28,957 nt of DNA. Source: Liolophura sinensis. Its lineage: Eukaryota; Mollusca; Polyplacophora; Chitonida; Chitonidae. Position 1 is the stretch's first letter; each line of letters starts with the position of its first letter. The notes beneath the pieces were generated by a model that searched no databases, was not told the origin of the DNA, and saw only the letters and a list, made by a program, of their open reading frames with translations. Shown here piece by piece: positions 21,430 to 28,957 of the stretch. Both the position numbers and the translations under genes were made by a program. The stretch covers positions 1 to 28,957 of the forward strand of contig NW_027018420.1 in assembly GCF_032854445.1 (NCBI RefSeq). Reading direction: 5' to 3'.

Positions 21430-23075
21430 ATGTCTTTATCTACGTGTAGAAAAACCACACCATTTGTACATAAAAAACACAAGGTACTTGATACAGTCTG
21501 CTGTAAAAAGTACAACTGACCACAGACCCACATGAATAAGGTGCCAAAAGATGCGGAATTGAGCCAGGCATCGGCAGCTGTTAAAAAATTGCAAATATCC
21601 CTGGTTTCCATGGAGTAAGAGCCGTTGCTGGGCACGTGATTATGACATAAATGATCATTCAATTGTCACTACAGCAAAAGTATTGGTCGGCGAGCAACGC
21701 GGTTTGCACCATTCGATTTCTCGTCACAAAATACGTCGGATTAGCCTCTTACCAGCAGCACTGGAACAGTTTTTCCACTTTTGCATTTTTGCCTGGTCTT
21801 TTTGTTAATTGAAATCGGCCACACTGCACTCTGTACAATCGCGACTGGTCATTACTATATTCAACTTTTGACTATAAGTTATGTGCCCTTCGGTAGCCCA
21901 GAAGACCTGAAATCTTTGGGCTAAGCCCATTTAACTCACCCAGCAATTGCCTTACTTCTAAGTGCAAGACAATCTCAATGTCTTTATCTACGTGTAGAAA
22001 AACCACACCATTTGTACGTGAAAAACACAAGGTACTTGATACAGTCTGCTGTAAAAAGTACAACTGAACACTGACCCACTTCAGTAAGGTCCCAAAAGAT
22101 GCAGAATTGAGCCAGGCATCGGCAGCTGTTGAAAAATTGCAAATTTCCCTGGTTTCCATGGAGTAAGAGCCGTTGCTGGGCACGTGATTATGACATAAAT
22201 GATCATTCAATTGTCACTACAGGCAAAAGTATTGGTCGGAGAGCAACGCGGTTTGCACCATTCGATTTGTCGTCACAAAATACGTCGGATTAGCCTCTTA
22301 CCAGCAGCACTGGAACAGTTTTTCCACTTTTGCATTTTTGCCTGGTCTTTTTGTTAATTGAAATCGGCTACACTGCACTCTGTACAATCGCGACTGGTCA
22401 TTACTATATTCAACTTTTGACTATAAGTTATGTGCCCTTCGGTAGCCCAGAAGGCGTCAAATCTTTGGGCCAAGCCCATTTAACTCACCCAGCAATTGCC
22501 TTACTTCTAAGTGCAAGACAATCTCAATGTCTTTATCTACGTGTAGAAAAACCACACCATTTGTACGTGAAAACCACAAGGTACTTGATACAGTCTGCTG
22601 TAAAATATACAACTAAACACTGACCCACATTTATAAGGTGCCAAAAGATGCGGAATTGGGCCAGGCATCGGCAGCTGTTAAAAAATTGCAAATATCCCTG
22701 GTTTCCATGGAGTAAGAGCCGTTGCTGGGCACGTGATTATGACATCAATGATCATTGATCTGTCGCTACAGCCAAAAGTATTGGTCGGAGAGCAACGCGG
22801 TTTGCACCATTCGATTTGTCGTCACAAAATACGTCGGATTAGCCTCTTACCAGCAGCACTGGAACAGTTTTTCCACTTTTGCATTTTTGCCTGGTCTTTT
22901 TGTTAATTGAAATCGGCTACACTGTACTCTGTACAATCGCGACTGGTCATTACTATATTCAACTTTTGACTATAAGTTATGTGCCCTTCGGTAGCCCAGA
23001 AGACGTCAAATCTTTGGGCTAAGCCCATTTAACTCACCCAGCAATTGTCTTACTTCTAAGTCCAAGACAATCTCA
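21430..23075. repeat. Trimer higher-order repeat, copy 3 (M40-M42)
   Basis: Class order C-B-A, 1646 bp. M40 has ACATAAAAAACAC in place of ACGTGAAAAACAC, a lost C in ACAGCAAAAG, and GGCCACACTGCAC. M41 keeps GGTCCCAAAAG and GAAGGCGTC. M42 keeps CTGTAAAATATACAAC, but its right part (GATTTGTCG, GCCTGG, CAATTGTC...GTCCAAG) is like class B, which ends the regular series. Confidence 0.82.
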
Positions 23076-24175
23076 ATGTCTTTATCTACGTGTAGAAAAA
23101 CCACACCATTTGTACGTAAAAAATAAAAGGTTCTTGATACAGTCTGCTGTAAAAAGTACAACTAAACACTGACCCACATTTATAAGGTGCCAAAAGATGT
23201 GGAATTGGGCCAGGCATCGGCAGCTGTTAAAAAATTGCAAATATCCCTGGTTTCCATGGAGTAAGAGCCGTTGCTGGGCACGTGATTATGACATCAATGA
23301 TCATTGATCTGTCGCTACAGCCAAAAGTATTGGTCGGAGAGCAACGCGGTTTGCACCATTCGATTTCTCGTCACAAAATACGTCGGATTAGCCTCTTACT
23401 AGTAGCACTGGAACAGTTTTTCCACTTTTGCATTTTTGCCTGGTCTTTTTGTTAATTGAAATCGGCTAAACTGTACTCTGTACAATCGCGACTGGTCATT
23501 ACTATATTCAACTTTTGACTATAAGTTATGTGCCCTTCGGTAGCCCAGAAGACGTCAAATCTTTGGGCTAAGCCCATTTAACTCACCCAGCAATTGCCTT
23601 ACTTCTAAGTGCAAGACAATCTTAATGTCTTTATCTACGTGTAGAAAAACCACACCATTTGTACGTGAAAAAACACAAGGTACTTGATACAGTCTGCTGT
23701 AAAAAGTACAACTGAACACTGACCCACTTCAGTAAGGTGCCAAAAGATGCAGAATTGAGCCAGGCATCGGCAGCTGTTGAAAAATTGCAAATTTTTTCTG
23801 GTTTCCATGGAGTAAGAGCCGTTTCTAGGCACGTGATTATGACATAAATGATCATTCAAATGTCACTACAGCCAAAAGTATTGGTCGGAGAGCAACGCGG
23901 TTTGCACCATTCGATTTCTGGTCACAAAATACGTCGGATTAGCCTCTTACCAGCAGCACTGGAACCGTTTTTCCATTTTTGCATTTTTGCCTGGTCTTTT
24001 TGTTAATTGAAATCGGCTACACTGTACTCTGTACAATCGCGACTGGTCATTACTATATTCAACTTTTGACTATAAGTTATGTGCCCTTTGGTAGCCCAGA
24101 AGACGTCAAATCTTTGGGCTAAGCCCATTTAACTCACCCAGCAATTGCCTTACTTCTAAGTGCAAGACAATCTCA
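23076..24175. repeat. Two transitional monomers (M43, M44)
   Basis: M43 is class A and carries ACGTAAAAAATAAAAGG, the marker of M28 and M33, so it looks like a further member of that pentamer position. M44 is a class B copy with unusual private changes: AATTTTTTCTGG, GTTTCTAGGCACG, TTTCTGGTCAC and CCCTTTGGTAG. Confidence 0.75.
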
Positions 24176-26369
24176 ATGTCTTTATCTACGTGTAGAAAAA
24201 CCACACCATTTGTACGTGAAAAACACAAGGTACTTGATACAGTCTGCTGTAAAAAGTACAACTGAACACTGACCCACTTCAGTAAGGTGCCAAAAGATGA
24301 GGAATTGAGCCAGGCATCGGCAGCTGTTGAAAAATTGCAAATTTCCCTGGTTTCCATGGAGTAAGAGCCGTTGCTGGGCACGTGATTATGACATAAATGA
24401 TCATTCAATTGTCACTACAGCCAAAAGTATTGGTCGGAGAGCAACGCGGTTTGCACCATTCGATTTCTCGTCACAAAATACGTCGGATTAGCCTCTTACC
24501 AGCAGCACTGGAACAGTTTTTCCACTTTTGCATTTTTACCTAGTCTTTTTGTTAATTGAAATCGGCTACACTGTACTCTGTACAATCGCGACTGGTCATT
24601 ACTATATTTAACTTTTGACTATAAGTTATGTGCCCTTCGGTAGCCCAGAAGATGTCAAATCTTTCGGCTAAGCCCATTCAACTCACCCAGCAATTGTCTT
24701 ACTTCTAAGTCCAAGACAATCTCAATGTCTTTATCTACGTGTAGAAAAACCACACCATTTGTACATAAAAACACAAGGTACTTGATACAGTCTGCTGTAA
24801 AAAGTACAACTAAACACTGACCCACATTTATAAGGTGCCAAAAGATGTGGAATTGGGCCAGGCATCGGCAGCTGTTAAAAAATTGCAAATTTCCCTGGTT
24901 TCCATGGAGTAAGAGCCGTTGCTGGGCACGTGATTATGACATAAATGATCATTCAATTGTCACTACAGGCAAAAGTATTGGTCGGAGAGCAACGCGGATT
25001 GCACCATTCGATTTGTCGTCACAAAATACGTCGGATTAGCCTCTTACCAGCAGCACTGGAACAGTTTGTCCACTTTTGCATTTTTGCCTGTTCTTTTTGT
25101 TAATTGAAACCGGCTACACTGCACTCTGTACAATCGCGACTGGTCATTACTATATTCAACTTTTGACTATAAGTTATGTGCCCTTCGGTAGCCCAGAAGA
25201 CGTCAAATCTTTGGGCCAAGCCCATTTAACTCACCCAGCAATTGCCTTACTTCTAAGTGCAAGACAATCTCAATGTCTTTATCTACGTGTAGAAAAACCA
25301 CACCATTTGTACGTGAAAAACACAAGGTACTTGATACAGTCTGCTGTAAAAAGTACAACTGAACACTGACCCACTTCAGTAAGGTGCCAAAAGATGAGGA
25401 ATTGAGCCAGGCATCGGCAGCTGTTGAAAAATTGCAAATTTCCCTGGTTTCCATGGAGTAAGAGCCGTTGCTGGGCACGTGATTATGACATAAATGATCA
25501 TTCAATTGTCACTACAGGCAAAAGTATTGGTCGGAGAGCAACGCGGTTTGCACCATTCGATTTCTCGTCACAAAATACGTCGGATTAGCCTCTTACCAGC
25601 AGCACTGGAACAGTTTTTCCACTTTTGCATTTTTGCCTAGTCTTTTTGTTAATTGAAATCGGCTACACTGTACTCTGTACAATCGCGACTGGTCATTACT
25701 ATATTTAACTTTTGACTATAAGTTATGTGCCCTTCGGTAGCCCAGAAGATGTCAAATCTTTCGGCTAAGCCCATTCAACTCACCCAGCAATTGTCTTACT
25801 TCTAAGTCCAAGACAATCTCAATGTCTTTATCTACGTGTAGAAAAACCACACCATTTGTACATAAAAACACAAGGTACTTGATACAGTCTGCTGTAAAAA
25901 GTACAACTAAACACTGACCCACATTTATAAGGTGCCAAAAGATGTGGAATTGGGCCAGGCATCGGCAGCTGTTAAAAAATTGCAAATATCCCTGGTTTCC
26001 ATGGAGTAAGAGCCGTTGCTGGGCACGTGATTATGACATCAATGATCATTGATCTGTCGCTACTGCCAAAAGTATTGGTCGGAGAGCAACGCGGTTTGCA
26101 CCATTCGATTTCTCGTCACAAAATACGTCGGATTAGCCTCTTACTAGTAGCACTGGAACAGTTTTTCCACTTTTGCATTTTTGCTTCGTGTTTTTGTTAA
26201 TTGAAATCGGCTACACTGTACTCTGTACAATCGCGACTGGTCATTACTATATTCAACTTTTGACTATAAGTTATGTGCCCTTCGGTAGCCCAGAAGACCT
26301 GAAATCTTTGGGCTAAGCCCATTTAACTCACCCAGCAATTGCCTTACTTCTAAGTGCAAGACAATCTTA
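24176..26369. repeat. Dimer higher-order repeat, two copies (M45-M46, M47-M48)
   Basis: The dimers start at 24176 and 25273 and are each 1097 bp. M45 and M47 share AAAGATGAGGAATTG, CTAGTCTTTTTG, ATATTTAACTTTTG, GAAGATGTCAAATC and CCCATTCAACTC, all rare elsewhere. M46 and M48 share ACATAAAAACACAAGG with one A fewer than usual. M46 and M48 then differ in the right half: M46 has the class B/C sequence, M48 the class A palindrome. Confidence 0.85.
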
Positions 26370-28957
26370 ATGTCTTTATCTACGTGTAGAAAAACCACAC
26401 CATTTGTACGTGAAAAACACAAGGTACTTGATACAGTCTGCTGTAAAAAGTACAACTGAACACTGACCCACTTCAGTAAGGTGCCAAAAGATGCAGAATT
26501 GAGCCAGGCATCGGCAGCTGTTGAAAAATTGCAAATTTCCCTGGTTTCCATGGAGTAAGAGCCGTTGCTGGGCACGTGATTATGACATAAATGATCATTC
26601 AATTGTCGCTACAGCCAAAAGTATTGGTCGGAGAGCAACGCGGTTTGCACCATTCGATTTCTCGTCACAAAATACGTCGGATTAGCCTCTTACCAGCAGC
26701 ACTGGAACAGTTTTTCCACTTTTGCATTTTTGCTTCGTGTTTTTGTTAATTGAAATCGGCTACACTGTACTCTGTACAATCGCGACTGGTCATTACTATA
26801 TTCAACTTTTGACTATAAGTTATGTGCCCTTCGGTAGCCCAGAAGACGTCAAATCTTTGGGCTAAGCCCATTTAACTCACCCAGCAATTGCCTTACTTCT
26901 AAGTGCAAGACAATCTCAATGTCTTTATCTACGTGTAGAAAAACCACACCATTTGTACGTGAAAAACACAAGGTACTTGATACAGTCTGCTGTAAAAAGT
27001 ACAACTGACCACAGACCCACATGAATAAGGTGCCAAAAGATGCGGAATTGAGCCAGGCATCGGCAGCTGTTAAAAAATTGCAAATATCCCTGGTTTCCAT
27101 GGAGTAAGAGCCGTTGCTGGGCACGTGATTATGACATCAATGATCATTGATCTGTCGCTACAGCCAAAAGTATTGGTCGGAGAGCAACGCGGTTTGCACC
27201 ATTCGATTTGTCGTCACAAAATACGTCGGATTAGCCTCTTACTAGTAGCACTGGAACAGTTTTTCCACTTTTGCATTTTTGCCTGGTCTTTGTGTTAATT
27301 GAAATCGGCTAATCTGTACTCTGTACAATCGCGACTGGTCATTACTATATTCAACTTTTGACTATAAGTTATGTGCCCTTCGGTAGCCCAGAAGACGTCA
27401 AATCTTTGGGCTAAGCCCATTTAACTCACCCAGCAATTGTCTTACTTCTAAGTCCAAGACAATCTCAATGTCCTTATCTACGTGTAGAAAAAACCACACC
27501 ATTTGTACATAAAAAACACAAGGTACTTGATACAGTCTGCTGTAAAAAGTACAACTAAACACTGACCCACACTTATAAGGTGCCAAAAGATGTGGAATTG
27601 GGCCAGGCATCGGCAGATGTTAAAAAATTGCAAATATCCCTGGTTTCCATGGAGTAAGAGCCGTTGCTGGGCACGTGATTATGACATCAATGATCATTGA
27701 TCTGTCGCTACAGCCAAAAGTATTGGTCGGAGAGCAACGCGGTTTGCACCATTCGATTTCTCGTCACAAAATACGTCGGATTAGCTTCTTACTAGTAGCA
27801 CTGGAACAGTTTTTCCACTTTTGCATTTTTATCTGGTCTTTTTGTTAATTGAAATCGGCTAAACTATACTCTGTACAATCGCGACTGGTCATTACTATGT
27901 TCAACTTTTGACTATAAGTTATGTGCCCTTCGGTAGCCCAGAAGACGTCAAATCTTTCGGCTAAGCCCATTTAACTCACCCAGCAATTGCCTTACTTCTA
28001 AGTGCAAGACAATCTTAATGTCTTTATCTACGTGTAGAAAAACCACACCATTTGTACGTGAAAAAACACAAGGTACTTGATACAGTCTGCTGTAAAAAGT
28101 ACAACTGAACACTGACCCACTTCAGTCAGGTCCCAAAAGATGCAGAATTGAGCCAGACATCGGTAGCTGTTGAAAAATTGCAAATTTCCCAGGTTTTCAT
28201 GGAGTAAGAGCCGTTGCTGGGCACGTGATTATGACATAAATGATCATTCAATTGTCACTACAGCCAAAAGTATTGGTCGGAGAGCAACGCGGTTTGCACC
28301 ATTCGATTTCTCGTCACAAAATACGTCGGATTAGCCTCTTACCAGCAGCACTGGAACAGTTTTTCCACTTTTGCATTTTTACCTGGTCTTTTTGTTAATT
28401 GAAATCGGCTACACTGTACTCTGTACAATCGCGACTGGTCATTACTATATTCAACTTTTGACTATAAGTTATGTGCCCTTCGGTAGCCCAGAAGACGTCA
28501 AATCTTTCGGCTAAGCCCATTTAACTCACCCAGCAATTGCCTTACTTCTAAGTGCAAGACAATCTCAATGTCTTTATCTACGTGTAGAAAAACCACACCA
28601 TTTGTACGTGAAAACCACAAGGTATGTGATACAGTCTGCTGTAAAAAGTACAACTGAACACTGACCCACTTCAGTAAGGTGCCAAAAGATGCGGAATTGA
28701 GCCAGGCATCGGCAGCTGTTGAAAAATTGCAAATTTCCCTGGTTTCCATATAGTAAGAGCCGTTGCTGGGCACGTGATTATGACATAAATGATCATTCAA
28801 TTGTCACTACAGGCAAAAATATTGGTCGGAGAGCAACGCGGTTTGCACCATTCGATTTGTCGTCACAAAATACGTCGGATTAGCCTCTTACCAGCAGCAC
28901 TGGAACAGTTTTTTCCACTTTTGCATTTTTGCCTGGTCTTTTTGTTAATTGAAATCG
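26370..28957. repeat. Irregular right end of the window (M49-M53, last one partial)
   Basis: Class order B-C-A-B-B, the last monomer being cut by the window edge. M49 and M48 share GCTTCGTGTTTTTG, a variant seen only in these two neighbours. M50 is a class C copy that switches to class A at the palindrome. M51 shares CAGATGTT with M22. M52 carries several private changes (TTCAGTCAGGTCCC, AGACATCGGTAGC, CCCAGGTTTTCATGG). The window ends inside the repeat. Confidence 0.75.

Larger units (their letters stand above)
1..28957. repeat. Tandem satellite array, ~549-bp monomer, ~52.7 copies
   Basis: One unit repeats head to tail across the whole window. The phase marker ATGTCTTTATCTACGTG occurs at 9, 557, 1107, 1657, 2205, 2755, 3304, 3854, 4403, 4952, 5503, 6050, 6599, 7148, 7698, 8247, 8795, 9347, 9898, 10448, 10997, 11546, 12094, 12642, 13192, 13741, 14289, 14839, 15389, 15939, 16490, 17039, 17588, 18137, 18686, 19235, 19784, 20333, 20882, 21430, 21978, 22527, 23076, 23625, 24176, 24725, 25273, 25822, 26370, 26919, 27468 (here with one substitution, TGTCCTTATC), 28018 and 28568. 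Spacings are 547-552 bp. Copies differ by scattered substitutions and one-base indels. No unrelated sequence separates them and none is inverted. Nothing else is present: no gene, RNA gene or mobile element. Such arrays are typical of eukaryotic heterochromatin. Whether this one is centromeric cannot be told from sequence alone. Confidence 0.98.

Noticed and set aside
1-28957. Tandem RNA gene cluster (5S rRNA, snRNA, tRNA or spliced leader)
   Set aside because: No 5S, U1, U2, U6 or tRNA core sequence is recognisable. TAGCCCAGAAGA resembles an A box and CATTCGATTT weakly resembles a B box, but spacing and match are poor. GTGCCCTTCGG is only a superficial likeness to the U6 start.
1-28957. Hammerhead or similar self-cleaving ribozyme, as found in some animal satellites
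   Set aside because: I looked for the CTGATGA and GAAA core arrangement on both strands and did not find it. A covariance-model search would settle it.
1-28957. CRISPR array or prokaryotic repeat system
   Set aside because: The unit is about 549 bp with no unique spacers between short repeats, and no cas-like gene is present.
1-28957. CENP-B box or telomeric repeats
   Set aside because: No sequence close to the CENP-B box and no short telomere-type tandem repeat is visible. The 16-bp palindrome is unrelated to the CENP-B box.

Overview
The whole window is one head-to-tail satellite DNA array with no recognisable gene. A unit of about 549 bp repeats from the first bases to the last. Using the motif ATGTCTTTATCTACGTG as a phase marker, I count 53 starts (positions 9, 557, 1107 and so on to 28568). 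That makes 52 complete monomers with a mean spacing of about 549.2 bp, plus a 390-bp partial monomer at the right edge. All copies are in the same orientation, and no insertion, transposon, RNA gene or unique spacer longer than a few bases interrupts them. The array runs off the right edge. At the left edge only about 8 bases depart from the consensus.

This layout points to nuclear constitutive heterochromatin (centromeric, pericentromeric or subtelomeric) of a eukaryote. I cannot name the organism from the sequence. The unit keeps many CpG sites, and several variable sites look like CpG deamination products (CG to TG or CA), which suggests a genome with some cytosine methylation.

The monomers fall into three classes, defined by the segment about 90-110 bp after the phase marker. 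Class A has ACATTTATAA or ACACTTATAA (18 copies). Class B has ACTTCAGTAA or close variants (23 copies). Class C has CACAGACCCACATGAA (12 copies). In order M1 to M53 the classes read: A C B A B C B A B B C B A B A C A B B B B A B C B A C A C B A C A C B A C B A C B A A B B A B A B C A B B. Secondary markers show this is layered higher-order repeat (HOR) structure rather than random order. There is a pentamer HOR (M5-M9 and M10-M14, 2205-7697), a longer block duplicated with one monomer lost (M1-M5 versus M15-M18), and a dimer HOR (M18-M21, 9347-11545). A second, different pentamer follows (M27-M31 and M32-M36, 14289-19783). A trimer contained in that pentamer was then amplified again (M34-M42, 18137-23075), and a second dimer HOR lies at 24176-26369. 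Chimeric monomers mark past crossover or gene-conversion points.

Inside each unit there are compact inverted repeats: a 12-bp palindrome-like stem, a two-stage stem-loop, a bulged 30-nt hairpin, and in most class A copies a perfect 16-bp palindrome. The many short reading frames on both strands are by-products of the repeat and show no sign of protein-level selection. I see no novel gene system. What deserves attention is how the array evolved, its conserved secondary structures and its methylation-like mutation pattern.
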